This document shows positions 15,424 through 24,465 of a DNA stretch of 64,000 nucleotides, piece after piece. Numbering within the stretch: position 1 is the first letter of the stretch; each line of letters starts with the position of its first letter. This stretch comes from Maribacter algarum (ex Zhang et al. 2020) (GTDB lineage: Bacteria; Bacteroidota; Bacteroidia; Flavobacteriales; Flavobacteriaceae): the NCBI RefSeq assembly GCF_005885635.1, contig NZ_VATY01000003.1, forward strand, positions 538,507-602,506, in the 5' to 3' direction. Under the pieces are notes generated by a model. That model did not search any database. It was not told the DNA's origin and saw nothing but the letters and a program-made list of their open reading frames with translations. The translations under genes were made by a program, and so were the position numbers.

Positions 15424-16461
15424 CTATTCCATAATCACTTTTTTAAATCCTGTCGTCATGAACTCTTGGGTTTCTCCTTTTTCATCAAGATAAATTACGT
15501 ATGCATCAATTGTTCTCTGGTTGGTTAAAAATTTGATGCTATCAACTAAGTCCATAGCCATGAAAGCAGTGGCATAAGCATCTGCCTCTGCACACGTGTT
15601 GGCCAAAATATTCACTGCCAAGGTATTCCCGTTTTTAGTGAATCCTGTTTTTGGATTAATAGTATGAACATATTTTTTTCCAGTGATTGAATCTACTCTG
15701 AATTTTCTATAATTACCAGAAGATGCCATAGCCCTATCTTTTAGATGTATTGAAATTTTGGAACTCTCTACCTCAGGGTCTTGAACTGCAATTCCCCAAG
15801 CTCTTTTACTAGCAATATTTTCTCCTTTCGCTACTACCTCTCCCCCGACTTCTATCAGATAATTCAGAATTCCTTTTTTATTCATTAAAATGGCTAAACG
15901 ATCTATGGCATATCCTTTGGCAACAGCATTAAAATCAAAATGGATATTCAAATTTTTCTTACTGATAGTTTTCTCAGGAGTTAATCTGACTTTATCAAAT
16001 CCTACAAACTGCATTAAACTATCTACACGCGTACTGTCTAAGGAAATTTGTTTTCCCGGACCAAAACCCCATGCATTCACTAAAGTGCCAACGGTTGGGT
16101 CGAAATAACCATTGGTCTTTTTATAAATCTCTTTCGATAATTCAAATACTTCTTGAAACATTTCATCAACTACAACTGTTGAATCACCCCGATTTATTTT
16201 TGAAATATCTGAATCAGGAATATAGGTGGACATGGATTTGTTGACTACAGCAAATACGGAATCTATTTCTTTTTGATAGTCCAGTTCTTCACTAGCTAAG
16301 TAAATAACACTATAGGAGGTACCTAAGGCTCCTCCTACGTTTTGGTTTTTGTAGATTTTGAGCTCTTCTGGGGTGCAAGAACCTAAAAGAAAAACAATGA
16401 GTAGAATCAACAGATTCCCTCCTGCACCGGAATGACAACTATATTTTAACCAATCCATCAT
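15424..16461 (-). CDS. apbE: FAD:protein FMN transferase
   Basis: Encodes 345 residues from the ATG at 16461 (an adjacent ATG at 16458 is equally possible; a TTG at 16467 is less so). A lipobox (FLLGSC) places it at the periplasmic face of the inner membrane. ApbE transfers FMN from FAD to threonine residues of target proteins, including NqrB and NqrC, encoded upstream in the same direction. Family motifs are FDFNAVAKGYAID, YLIEVGGEVVAKG, VHTINPKTG and the metal-binding AEADAYATAFMAM. The start overlaps the end of the upstream gene by 23 bases. The signal peptide is odd: its first dozen codons contain a repeat-like stretch (KYSCHSGAGGN). Confidence 0.92.
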   Translation of the reverse strand: MMDWLKYSCHSGAGGNLLILLIVFLLGSCTPEELKIYKNQNVGGALGTSYSVIYLASEELDYQKEIDSVFAVVNKSMSTYIPDSDISKINRGDSTVVVDEMFQEVFELSKEIYKKTNGYFDPTVGTLVNAWGFGPGKQISLDSTRVDSLMQFVGFDKVRLTPEKTISKKNLNIHFDFNAVAKGYAIDRLAILMNKKGILNYLIEVGGEVVAKGENIASKRAWGIAVQDPEVESSKISIHLKDRAMASSGNYRKFRVDSITGKKYVHTINPKTGFTKNGNTLAVNILANTCAEADAYATAFMAMDLVDSIKFLTNQRTIDAYVIYLDEKGETQEFMTTGFKKVIME

Positions 16462-16801
16462 AATCAACTATGTATTCCTCATTCAAATAAACCGGCAAAT
16501 TGTAATCGGATGCATTCACCAAACCGACTCCGGCGTAAAAAGTATCTGCTTCAAAATTTAGCGCATGATCTCTCATCTTATTCAAATCTGCACGAAAGAA
16601 TTCCATATCCTTTGGATCTCCAGGATATTCGATACTTTTCACAACCACAAAACTCAACTTTTTATCTTTGGTACAAACAAACTGGGGATTTTTCTTGAGC
16701 TCGCTATTAATAGCCAAAAATTCATACCCAGCTTCTTCCAATTGTTTTCCAACAATATTCATGGCCAAGTTATGAAGTTCCTGCTCTGTTAGTGGTTGCA
16801 T
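16439..16801 (-). CDS. Small conserved Nqr-linked protein
   Basis: Encodes 120 residues, soluble, with no signal peptide. Sequence such as LAMNIVGKQLEEAGYEFLAI, QFVCTKDKKLSFVVVK and AGVGLVNASDYNLPVYLNEEY suggests a compact alpha/beta nuclease-like or ferredoxin-like fold, but I cannot name the domain. Related small proteins at this place in flavobacterial genomes are often labelled as NADH:quinone reductase subunit F, which is not supported: no iron-sulfur, FAD or NADH motif is present. Lying between nqrF and apbE and overlapping apbE, it may help in Nqr assembly or flavinylation; this is inference. A terminator-like hairpin separates it from nqrF. Confidence 0.7.
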   Translation of the reverse strand: MQPLTEQELHNLAMNIVGKQLEEAGYEFLAINSELKKNPQFVCTKDKKLSFVVVKSIEYPGDPKDMEFFRADLNKMRDHALNFEADTFYAGVGLVNASDYNLPVYLNEEYIVDYDGLVKI

Positions 16802-16840
16802 TTTACACCTCCTTTAAAACCTCCTTTTAATGGAGGGGGA

Positions 16841-16874
16841 CAAAAAAACCGATATTAAAATATCGGTTTTTTAA
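16841..16874. terminator. Hairpin between nqrF and the small gene
   Basis: A near-perfect dyad (AAAAAACCGATATT / AATATCGGTTTTTT) that has T-runs on both strands. It lies 56 bases after the nqrF stop (minus strand) and may end most nqr transcripts, leaving the small gene and apbE at lower expression. Confidence 0.7.
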
Positions 16875-16929
16875 TGTTTTTTATTTTCCTATCCGGAAAG
16901 ATTGGAAATAATTAAATGGCCTTTAGGGC

Positions 16930-18240
16930 CTAGCCGCCGAAATCATCGAATCGGATATGCTCATCTGGAATTCCGAAATCCTCACCCATTTTCTGAACAG
17001 CTTTGTTCATTAATGGCGGACCACAGAAATACAGCTCAATATCCTCAGGAGACTCGTGGTGATTCAAATAATTGTCAATTACACAATTGTGTATAAATCC
17101 CACGAAACCATCACCAGGCGCATCTATGTTCTCTTTCACTTTCCAATTATCCTCTTCCATAGGCTCAGAGAGTGCCAAATAGAACTTGAAGTTCGGAAAG
17201 TCTTTTTCTAATTGATAAAAATGGTCTAAATAAAACAGTTCTCGTTTGGAACGACCACCATACCAATAGGTAACTTTTCTATTCGTTTTTAAGGTTTTGA
17301 ACAAGTGGTATAAGTGTGAACGCATGGGTGCCATACCAGCACCACCACCTACATACAACATTTCTGAATCAGATTCATTGATGAAAAATTCACCATAAGG
17401 ACCAGAAATCACAACATCATCACCTTCTTTTAATCCGAAGATATACGAAGAGGCCACACCAGGATTCACATCCATCCAACCGTTTTTAGAACGATCCCAT
17501 GGTGGCGTTGCAATACGAACATTCAACATAATCTCTCTGCCTTCCGCTGGAAAAGAAGCCATTGAATAGGCTCTCTCGACCGTTTCAGGGTTCTTCATAA
17601 CTAGCGGCCACAAATTGAACTTATCCCATTCCGCTTGGAATTTATCTGGAGTATCGTGTTCTTCTGGGTGTGCAGTAATATCCATGTCTGCGAATTTCAC
17701 TTCACATTGCGGAATTTCGATTTGAATATATCCACCAGCCTTGTAACCCATATCTTCAGGAATCTCAACAACAAATTCCTTGATAAAAGATGCTACATTG
17801 TAGTTACGAACTACTTTCGCTGGCCATTTCTTGATACCAAATACCTCTTCAGGAATGGTAATTTCCATATCCTGTTTTACTTTCACCTGGCAAGCCAAGC
17901 GAGCACCTTGATTTAATTCTCTTTTAGAAAAGTGTGGCGTCTCAGTCGGAAGTGCTTCTCCCCCGCCCGATAGTACATGGCATTCACACTGGATACAAGT
18001 TCCACCTCCTCCACAAGCAGAAGGCAAGAATACTTTTTGATTTCCCAAAGTGGTAAGTAGTGAACTTCCTGAACTTACTTCAATTTTCTTTTCACCGTTG
18101 ATTGTGACCGTTACGGGGCCTGATGGAGAAAGTTTTTGCTTGGTGAATAATAGTCCCGCTACTAGTAGCATTAAAATCAATAAAAATGCTACTACGGTAA
18201 TTAGGATAGTTCCACCTGTACTTGCAACTAAAAAAATCAT
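16930..18240 (-). CDS. nqrF: Na+-translocating NADH:quinone reductase subunit F
   Basis: Encodes 436 residues, slightly longer than the usual ~407. NqrF takes electrons from NADH through FAD to a 2Fe-2S cluster. Visible features are one N-terminal membrane span (about 10-32), a ferredoxin domain with Cys76-x5-Cys82-x2-Cys85 and Cys117, the FAD motif RAYSMAS (223-229) and the NADH-binding GGGAGMAPMRS (298-308). The C-terminal ELYFCGPPLM motif and the final aromatic-rich tail are also typical. It is the last subunit gene of nqrABCDEF, with only two bases between it and nqrE. Confidence 0.97.
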   Translation of the reverse strand: MIFLVASTGGTILITVVAFLLILMLLVAGLLFTKQKLSPSGPVTVTINGEKKIEVSSGSSLLTTLGNQKVFLPSACGGGGTCIQCECHVLSGGGEALPTETPHFSKRELNQGARLACQVKVKQDMEITIPEEVFGIKKWPAKVVRNYNVASFIKEFVVEIPEDMGYKAGGYIQIEIPQCEVKFADMDITAHPEEHDTPDKFQAEWDKFNLWPLVMKNPETVERAYSMASFPAEGREIMLNVRIATPPWDRSKNGWMDVNPGVASSYIFGLKEGDDVVISGPYGEFFINESDSEMLYVGGGAGMAPMRSHLYHLFKTLKTNRKVTYWYGGRSKRELFYLDHFYQLEKDFPNFKFYLALSEPMEEDNWKVKENIDAPGDGFVGFIHNCVIDNYLNHHESPEDIELYFCGPPLMNKAVQKMGEDFGIPDEHIRFDDFGG

Positions 18241-18242
18241 AC

Positions 18243-18983
18243 TTACTTATTTATTGCATCGTTATAAGAAACCTCTTTTCCGTCGATTTCTTTTAAATCT
18301 TCTTTTTTCTCTTCCTCAATAGTTTGGACTGTTGTGTCCTCAACTTCAGCAGGAGCTTCATCACCACCTGTCAACATTCCTCCAAAACTCTGGAAACCGA
18401 TACCCATTAAACCTGTAATGATAAATGTGATTCCCAAACCTCTAAGAGGGGCTGGCACATTTGAGTATCTAATCTTTTCGCGAATCGCCGCAATTGCCAG
18501 AATTGCTAAAAACCATCCAATACCAGAACTTACTCCGTAATTTAATGCCAAGCCCAAAGTTTCAATTTCTCTTGCCTGCATAAATAAAGAACCACCTAAA
18601 ATTGCACAGTTTACCGCAATCAGTGGTAAAAATATCCCAAGGGAATTGTAAAGTGACGGAGAGAACTTCTCTACTACAATCTCAACCAACTGAACCATTG
18701 TTGCAATCGTAGCAATGAACAAGATAAATGATAGGAAACCTAGGTTGTAATCCGCATATTCTTCTCCTAACCAAACCAAGGCACCATCTTGTAATAAATA
18801 CTTGTCTAACAACCAGTTCAAAGGAACCGTTACGGCTAAAACGAAAATTACAGCTGCTCCTAAACCTACTGCAGTAGCTACTTTTTTGGAAACTGCCAAG
18901 TAAGAACACATTCCCAAGAAGACGGCAAATACCATGTTGTCAATGAAAATGGATTTAAAAAATAATTCAATATGTTCCATCAT
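18243..18983 (-). CDS. nqrE: Na+-translocating NADH:quinone reductase subunit E, with C-terminal extension
   Basis: A membrane subunit of six spans; together with NqrD it holds an intramembrane iron centre. The core (MEHIELFFKSIFIDNMVFAV... to GITFIITGLMGIGFQSFGGM) covers about 205 residues with conserved Cys in FLGMCSYL and VNCAILGG. The protein is 246 residues because of a ~40-residue acidic tail (AEVEDTTVQTIEEEKKEDLK and onward). NqrE elsewhere is about 200 residues. The tail has no recognised domain. The gene is 22 bases downstream of nqrD. Confidence 0.95.
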   Translation of the reverse strand: MMEHIELFFKSIFIDNMVFAVFLGMCSYLAVSKKVATAVGLGAAVIFVLAVTVPLNWLLDKYLLQDGALVWLGEEYADYNLGFLSFILFIATIATMVQLVEIVVEKFSPSLYNSLGIFLPLIAVNCAILGGSLFMQAREIETLGLALNYGVSSGIGWFLAILAIAAIREKIRYSNVPAPLRGLGITFIITGLMGIGFQSFGGMLTGGDEAPAEVEDTTVQTIEEEKKEDLKEIDGKEVSYNDAINK

Positions 18984-19005
18984 AACTTTAAGCTTAAATC
19001 GCTAA

Positions 19006-19653
19006 TTAATTTTCTTCTACTAAGGCCGGGTTTTTTGTACGTTGTACCCATATGATAATTCCAACTACGATTAGTGCAGCTGGTGGAATAATCATAAATC
19101 CATTATTCTCATAACCCGTTGCGTATAAACCAGTTTTTGCGATTGGGTCTCCTAAAACGGGGATTCCAAATAAGGTTCCTGAACCTAGAAGCTCTCTGAA
19201 GAACCCTACCAATATTAAGATAACGCCATATCCTAGCGCATTACCTATACCATCCAGAAAAGACTTCCAAGGTCCGTTTGCCAAAGCAAAGGCTTCAAAA
19301 CGACCCATAATGATACAGTTTGTAATAATCAGTCCAACGAAAACGGCAAGCGTTTTGCTGAGTTCATAAGCGAAAGCTTTTAAAACCTGGTCAACAATAA
19401 TCACCAGTGTGGCAACTACGATCAATTGCACAATTATTCGAATCTTCGATGGAATAATATTCCGCATCAAAGAGATTACCACATTACCCACACCGAGAAC
19501 GAAAATTACAGCAATCGCCATAACCAATGACGCCTGTAGTTCAGCTGTAATCGCCAATGCAGAACAAATACCCAATACCTGAATTGTAATTGGATTATTA
19601 TCCGCAAGTGGATCTAGAATTAGATTTGCATCCTTTTTTGAAAGTAGTCCCAT
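19006..19653 (-). CDS. nqrD: Na+-translocating NADH:quinone reductase subunit D
   Basis: A six-span membrane protein of 215 residues, homologous to NqrE and RnfA/RnfE. Conserved Cys occur in QVLGICSALAIT and ITNCIIMGRFEAFA, the residues that hold the iron centre between NqrD and NqrE. The PITIQVLGICSALA N-terminus and the ITNCIIMGR loop are diagnostic. It is two bases from nqrC. Confidence 0.96.
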   Translation of the reverse strand: MGLLSKKDANLILDPLADNNPITIQVLGICSALAITAELQASLVMAIAVIFVLGVGNVVISLMRNIIPSKIRIIVQLIVVATLVIIVDQVLKAFAYELSKTLAVFVGLIITNCIIMGRFEAFALANGPWKSFLDGIGNALGYGVILILVGFFRELLGSGTLFGIPVLGDPIAKTGLYATGYENNGFMIIPPAALIVVGIIIWVQRTKNPALVEEN

Positions 19654-19655
19654 AA

Positions 19656-20408
19656 CTATTTTGCTCTTATTTCTTCTAAATAGGGTTTGTATAAGTTCAC
19701 GCTCTCCTTAATCATTGCAGAAACGCCATTACCAGTAATAGTGGCACCAGCTAGCGCATCAACTTCATTATCGTCTTTGTCTTTATTCAAAGGGTCGTTA
19801 TTACCTTTAGCAACTGCAATACCTGCATATTGAGTTCCTTTCAAAATACTTTCTCCTGAGAAGTCATCCATGAAATAGCGCATTTTGATATTGGCACCCA
19901 AGCCTGGTGTTTCTCCTTTATGGTCGAAATACACACCTTGTACGGTCATGGTTTCATCCAAAGCTACGAAGCCCCAAATGGCATCCCATAATCCCTTTCC
20001 GTACATCGGGATAATATAAAATTTCTTGCTCTGCTTCTCCCCTATGAAAACTGGAAGTTTGTAAGGCTGCCCCTTCTTTTTAGCTGCCAATTGCTTCTTT
20101 AAGTCGATTAAATAAGCATCCTTATTTTCGGTGATTTTACCACCTTCAATCACCAACTGTTCTTTAATGTAATTGGCAAATTCTGACTCAACGATTTCTT
20201 TAGGTACGAAATTTACCGCTCCAACATCATCGCCGTTTTCATTTACACCCATGGCGTAAAGAATGTTTTGCTGCTTTTCAAAACGTTCGTTTTCCGCAAT
20301 GGTTGGCCTTAAATAAGAGGCCAAAAAAGCCAGTATGGAGCCGACTACAACAACCATAACGGCTGCAAAAACTACGGTGTAACTATTTTTATCTGTATTG
20401 ATTGCCAT
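19656..20408 (-). CDS. nqrC: Na+-translocating NADH:quinone reductase subunit C
   Basis: Encodes 250 residues with one N-terminal membrane span (VVFAAVMVVVVGSILAFLAS). The periplasmic FMN-binding domain includes GLWDAIWGFVALD, KGETPGLGANI and the flavinylation motif DALAGATIT, whose Thr at about residue 223 should carry FMN covalently through phosphoester linkage. The usual Ser of SGAT is Ala here, which is tolerated in the family. It is the partner of NqrB and a target of the ApbE encoded in the same cluster. Confidence 0.96.
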   Translation of the reverse strand: MAINTDKNSYTVVFAAVMVVVVGSILAFLASYLRPTIAENERFEKQQNILYAMGVNENGDDVGAVNFVPKEIVESEFANYIKEQLVIEGGKITENKDAYLIDLKKQLAAKKKGQPYKLPVFIGEKQSKKFYIIPMYGKGLWDAIWGFVALDETMTVQGVYFDHKGETPGLGANIKMRYFMDDFSGESILKGTQYAGIAVAKGNNDPLNKDKDDNEVDALAGATITGNGVSAMIKESVNLYKPYLEEIRAK

Positions 20409-20410
20409 AA

Positions 20411-21697
20411 CTAAACTGTTTCTGCTTGAAGTTCTGCAGCTTTTCCATCAGAATCTTTAGGATGGATAACTGCGTTTTGTAATCGTTTCATTCTTCGCTT
20501 GACGTTCCCGCGGATGACATAATGATCAATGGTCGGTGCGAAGACGTTCATCAATAAAATTGCCAAGAAAACTCCCTCTGGATATGCTGGGTTAAAGACA
20601 CGAATCATTACGGAAAGGAATCCGATAAAGAAACCATAAATCCATTTTCCACGATTGGTTTGAGCACCCGTTACAGGGTCAGTTGCCATGTAGACAATAC
20701 CGAAGGCCAGACCACCAACAATTAGATGTTGCCAATATTCGAAACTCATCAATCCGTGGAATTTGCTTGTTTCAGTAATCCAACCTTGATCTACTACTCC
20801 ATTAAAAATAAGTCCCATTACCAAAGAACCTAATACGGCACTTAGCATAATTCTCCAGCTCGCTATTTTGCTGAAGATCAAAAAGAGACCACCGAGTAAA
20901 ATCAATAGGGTTGGTGTTTCACCTACTGAACCAGGAATAAATCCGTAGAACATATCCATAACACTATATTTGGCTTCCATGGCAGCTCCATTGTTTTGAG
21001 CTAGGTATCCTAAAACCGTTTCTCCAGAAATAGCATCAATATTAGAGGCTCCTGCTAGAATCGCCTCTGAACGCTCACGAGCTTCATGTACCCAAACTTT
21101 GTCACCACTCATCCATGTAGGATAAGCAAAAAACAAGAAAGCACGAATCGTCAATGCAGGATTCAAAATATTCATTCCTGTACCTCCAAAAACCTCTTTT
21201 CCGATGACTACACCAAAAACAACAGCAACGGCCAACATCCAAAGTGGAGTGTCAATTGGGACAATTAGCGGGACCAAGATTCCAGTAACTAAATAGCCTT
21301 CTTCTACTTCGTGACCTTTTATAACAGCGAAAATAAATTCTACTAGAAGTCCGACTCCGTATGAAACTGCTAGTAATGGTAATATTTTAATGATACCAAT
21401 CCATGCATTATCCCAAGTAATGAAATGCTCCAATAAGGAGAAGTTCTCCGGAAAACCATTGATAGCTGAATAATGCTGATACCCTGCATTGAAAACAGAG
21501 AACAACAAAACAGGCACTAGGGCCATAATTACCGTATTCATGGTCCGCTTTAAATCATCGGCACCACGAACGTGGGAGCCAGAATGCGTTGTCTCATCAG
21601 GAGTATATAAAAAAGTATGAAAAGCATTGATTGCCGGAGCCATCTTTTTGCCCTTATACTTCATTTTCAAGTCATGCATTTTGCTTTTTAAACCCAT
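20411..21697 (-). CDS. nqrB: Na+-translocating NADH:quinone reductase subunit B
   Basis: Encodes 428 residues with about ten membrane spans, including GKEVFGGTGMNILNPALTIR, a diagnostic stretch. NqrB forms the Na+ channel, binds riboflavin and carries a covalent FMN on a threonine. The flavinylation site here reads DAISGETVLG with Thr at about residue 227; the family usually has SGAT, so Ala has become Glu. The gene is 3 bases after nqrA and 2 bases before nqrC. Confidence 0.96.
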   Translation of the reverse strand: MGLKSKMHDLKMKYKGKKMAPAINAFHTFLYTPDETTHSGSHVRGADDLKRTMNTVIMALVPVLLFSVFNAGYQHYSAINGFPENFSLLEHFITWDNAWIGIIKILPLLAVSYGVGLLVEFIFAVIKGHEVEEGYLVTGILVPLIVPIDTPLWMLAVAVVFGVVIGKEVFGGTGMNILNPALTIRAFLFFAYPTWMSGDKVWVHEARERSEAILAGASNIDAISGETVLGYLAQNNGAAMEAKYSVMDMFYGFIPGSVGETPTLLILLGGLFLIFSKIASWRIMLSAVLGSLVMGLIFNGVVDQGWITETSKFHGLMSFEYWQHLIVGGLAFGIVYMATDPVTGAQTNRGKWIYGFFIGFLSVMIRVFNPAYPEGVFLAILLMNVFAPTIDHYVIRGNVKRRMKRLQNAVIHPKDSDGKAAELQAETV

Positions 21698-21700
21698 CTC

Positions 21701-23053
21701 TTATCCTATTTCTTGTTGTAATAAATCAAGTCCTTCACGAATTATTTGCTGATGCGGTTGCTTAGATACGTCAACAAATTCCGTCAATGAAAAATCTTCA
21801 GGTGCCACTTCGTATAAGCCAAGTTGCTCCATCTCATCCAAATCTTTGTACATGCAAGCTTTTAACAATTGCATCGGATAGATATCTAACGGAAAAACTT
21901 TTTCAAACTGTCCGGTTAACACAAAAGCTCTGTGTTCGCCATTTGTGTTTGTATTTAAATCATACTTCTTTTTGGGCTGTAACCAAGAAAAGGTCAAAGC
22001 TCTTGTTGCCGATATTTTATTGAAAATAGGCTTGTTCCATCCGAAGAAATCATAATCATCTCCTTCGGGAATTGCAGTAACCGTATTATTATAATGCCCT
22101 AAATAACCATCTTGACTACTTTTAGAACCTGTCAATACATCGCCATTAATCACACGGAAATTCTCACCATTTACACCGCTAGCATAAAGAAAAGTGGCCA
22201 CTTCAGTTCCTATTTTTGTTCTGTAGTATTTCGGAGCTTTTACTGAAGAACCTGCCAAAGCAACGATACGCTCAGGGTTATAAATTCCGGTAAGTAAGAG
22301 CTCTCCGATAATTACCAAATCTTGAGGAGAAACTGTCCAGACTAATTCTCCTTTATTGATTGGGTCTATCTTATTTATTTGTGTTCCAACCAATCCTGCA
22401 GGATGCGGTCCAGAAACTTTGTGCAATTCGATTCCGTTCAAACCAGCTAGTGGCGAACTTCCTGTTTTACCGACAGAGACATGAACTTTTCCAGGAGTCA
22501 ACTTCGCTAAAGCAGAAATAGCAGCTTGCAATTCAGCTTCCTTACCCTGTAAAACATAATTTGGGTCAGCAGCTAAAGGTGCAGTTGCATATCCAGAAAT
22601 GAAAATTGCTTTTGGCGTCGTATCAGGATTTGCAATTACATCATAAGGTCTTTGCTTTATAAAAGGCCAACAGCCTGACCTCTGCAAATGCGCTTTAATC
22701 TGTTGTGCGGACGAACTATTTACATCAAATTTTGAATGCTCTAGATTAGACTGCGTTTTATCAGCCAAAATCTTAAGCGTCAAAATGCGTCTCCTAGCAC
22801 CTCTTTCGATTTCTATCAACTCCCCACTTACCGGAGAAACGAATAACATATCTTCAATGTTCTTATTGTAAAAAAGAGCTTCGCCGGCTTTTACCTCAGC
22901 ACCCTGTTTCACTAACATTTTAGGGGTTATTCCGTGAAAATCGTTTAGATTAATTGCGTAAACATTACTTAAAACGGCTTTTGAAGTAGTTTGTTCGGCA
23001 GCGCCAACAAGGTTGATATTCAAGCCTTTTTTAATTCTGATGTCTTTAGACAT
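21701..23053 (-). CDS. nqrA: Na+-translocating NADH:quinone reductase subunit A
   Basis: Encodes 450 residues, the cytoplasmic subunit linked to ubiquinone or menaquinone reduction; it has a RnfC-like barrel-sandwich hybrid fold. Start region DIRIKKGLNINLVGAAEQ and blocks such as MLVKQGAEVKAGEALFYNK, SPVSGELIEIERGARRRIL and GPHPAGLVGTQINKIDP are typical. It is the first gene of the operon and is transcribed divergently from the T9SS plug gene, with a 152-base shared promoter region. Confidence 0.96.
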   Translation of the reverse strand: MSKDIRIKKGLNINLVGAAEQTTSKAVLSNVYAINLNDFHGITPKMLVKQGAEVKAGEALFYNKNIEDMLFVSPVSGELIEIERGARRRILTLKILADKTQSNLEHSKFDVNSSSAQQIKAHLQRSGCWPFIKQRPYDVIANPDTTPKAIFISGYATAPLAADPNYVLQGKEAELQAAISALAKLTPGKVHVSVGKTGSSPLAGLNGIELHKVSGPHPAGLVGTQINKIDPINKGELVWTVSPQDLVIIGELLLTGIYNPERIVALAGSSVKAPKYYRTKIGTEVATFLYASGVNGENFRVINGDVLTGSKSSQDGYLGHYNNTVTAIPEGDDYDFFGWNKPIFNKISATRALTFSWLQPKKKYDLNTNTNGEHRAFVLTGQFEKVFPLDIYPMQLLKACMYKDLDEMEQLGLYEVAPEDFSLTEFVDVSKQPHQQIIREGLDLLQQEIG

Positions 23054-23087
23054 ATAATATAGACCTTTAAGTTATCTAAATTTGGTG

Positions 23088-23095
23088 CAAAACTA
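23088..23095 (-). promoter_or_regulatory. Probable -7 box of the nqr operon
   Basis: On the minus strand it reads TAGTTTTG, fitting TAnnTTTG, 34 bases before the nqrA start. No clear -33 TTG was found. Confidence 0.45.
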
Positions 23096-23178
23096 ATACT
23101 TAAACGCTTGTTTTCATAATTATTGCCTATAAATTTGGGCATTACAACGAGCTTAATTTTTTAGGTATGCTTTTTGTT

Positions 23179-23186
23179 TACCTTTG
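23179..23186 (+). promoter_or_regulatory. Probable -7 box of the T9SS plug gene
   Basis: TACCTTTG fits TAnnTTTG and lies 19 bases before the ATG at 23206; the -33 element is not recognisable. Confidence 0.5.
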
Positions 23187-23205
23187 TTTAAAAAATAGTC
23201 CCTAA

Positions 23206-24450
23206 ATGCGCTCAAGCCTTAAACAAATATTCTTTTTACTCTTCGCAACATCACTTTTCGCACAGGTACAGGAAGAGTTAAATCCACCAGAGAATATCAA
23301 ATCGATTATTTTCAAAGGCCCTACGGAAGATCAGTTTCCTATAGTCAAAATCGGTGAGCAAATTCGACTCGAATTTGATGATATCTTAGCCAATGAACAA
23401 GACTATTATTATAAAATAGTGCATTGTGATTACGACTGGACACCCTCGCAACTTTTAAAATCACAATATCTAACCGGTGTTGACAATCAACGTATCATTG
23501 ACTATGGCAACAGCTACAATACCCTTCAACCCTATTCAAATTACAGATTGACCATTCCCAACGAGAATGTTCGATTGAAAGTTACTGGAAATTTTGTCAT
23601 TGAAATTTACAATGATAGCTACGAGCTTCAATTTTCTAGAAGGTTTGTGGTCTACAATGATGTCGTTCAGGTTGGTGCAATTGTAAAGCGCTCACGTGAT
23701 TTCAAATATCTGAACGAAAAACAAGTAGTTCACATTAATGTTAATGCCTCCAGTTTTCGATTGGTAAATCCGAAAAAGGAAGTGAAAATAGCCATTCTGC
23801 AGAATTACCATTGGCCAACAGCCATTTACGATGTGCCACCTCAATTCACCATAGGGAATGAGTTAGTATATAAATACGATAAGGAAACTAGTTTTTTTGG
23901 CGGCAATGAATTTCTAAATTTTGACACGAAAGACCTTCGAGCCCCAACATCGGTAATTTCTCATATTGAGCTAGAAGATATTTATCACCATCATTTATTT
24001 AGAGACCGTTATCGATTCAGCATTCCTTACAATTACTACCCAGATATAAATGGAGATTTTGTAATTAGAACACTTCAGGGAGATGATATTTCTCGCGAAG
24101 CAGAATACACCAATATTCATTTCAAACTACCTTATGCAGAGGAGTTGGCTTTAGATGAAGTATATGTTTTTGGAAAGCACAATAACTATGCTCTTACCGA
24201 TGAAAACAAAATGACCTACAATGAAGACACTGGTTTGATGGAAGGGATTGTAATGATGAAGCAGGGGTTTTATAATTACAAATATGTTATCAAGCGTGAA
24301 GACGATGTGATTGATTTAAATACAGTATCCGGCAACTTTCATTTTACTGAAAACAACTATTTGGTTTTAGTCTACTATCGCAATTTCGGAGATCTCTATG
24401 ATAGCATCATTGGTATTGGCTCCGCAAATTCAAGAAATATCAGCAATTAG
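23206..24450 (+). CDS. Type IX secretion system plug protein (DUF5103)
   Basis: Encodes 414 residues with a signal peptide (MRSSLKQIFFLLFATSLFAQ). The body has the DUF5103/Plug pattern: NPPENIKSIIFKGP, IRLEFDD, YYYKIVHCDYDWTPSQLLKS, DNQRIIDYGNSYNT, YSNYRLTIPNEN and the later LPYAEELALDEVYVFG. In Flavobacterium johnsoniae the Plug protein closes the periplasmic end of the SprA translocon pore of the T9SS. The match is over the whole length. It is divergent from nqrA and followed after 40 bases by a DUF3667 gene. It fits the type B secreted proteins at 2752 and 8417, although it is a core gene not tied to them. Confidence 0.9.
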   Translation: MRSSLKQIFFLLFATSLFAQVQEELNPPENIKSIIFKGPTEDQFPIVKIGEQIRLEFDDILANEQDYYYKIVHCDYDWTPSQLLKSQYLTGVDNQRIIDYGNSYNTLQPYSNYRLTIPNENVRLKVTGNFVIEIYNDSYELQFSRRFVVYNDVVQVGAIVKRSRDFKYLNEKQVVHINVNASSFRLVNPKKEVKIAILQNYHWPTAIYDVPPQFTIGNELVYKYDKETSFFGGNEFLNFDTKDLRAPTSVISHIELEDIYHHHLFRDRYRFSIPYNYYPDINGDFVIRTLQGDDISREAEYTNIHFKLPYAEELALDEVYVFGKHNNYALTDENKMTYNEDTGLMEGIVMMKQGFYNYKYVIKREDDVIDLNTVSGNFHFTENNYLVLVYYRNFGDLYDSIIGIGSANSRNISN

Positions 24451-24465
24451 CGTCTAGCAAAAATG

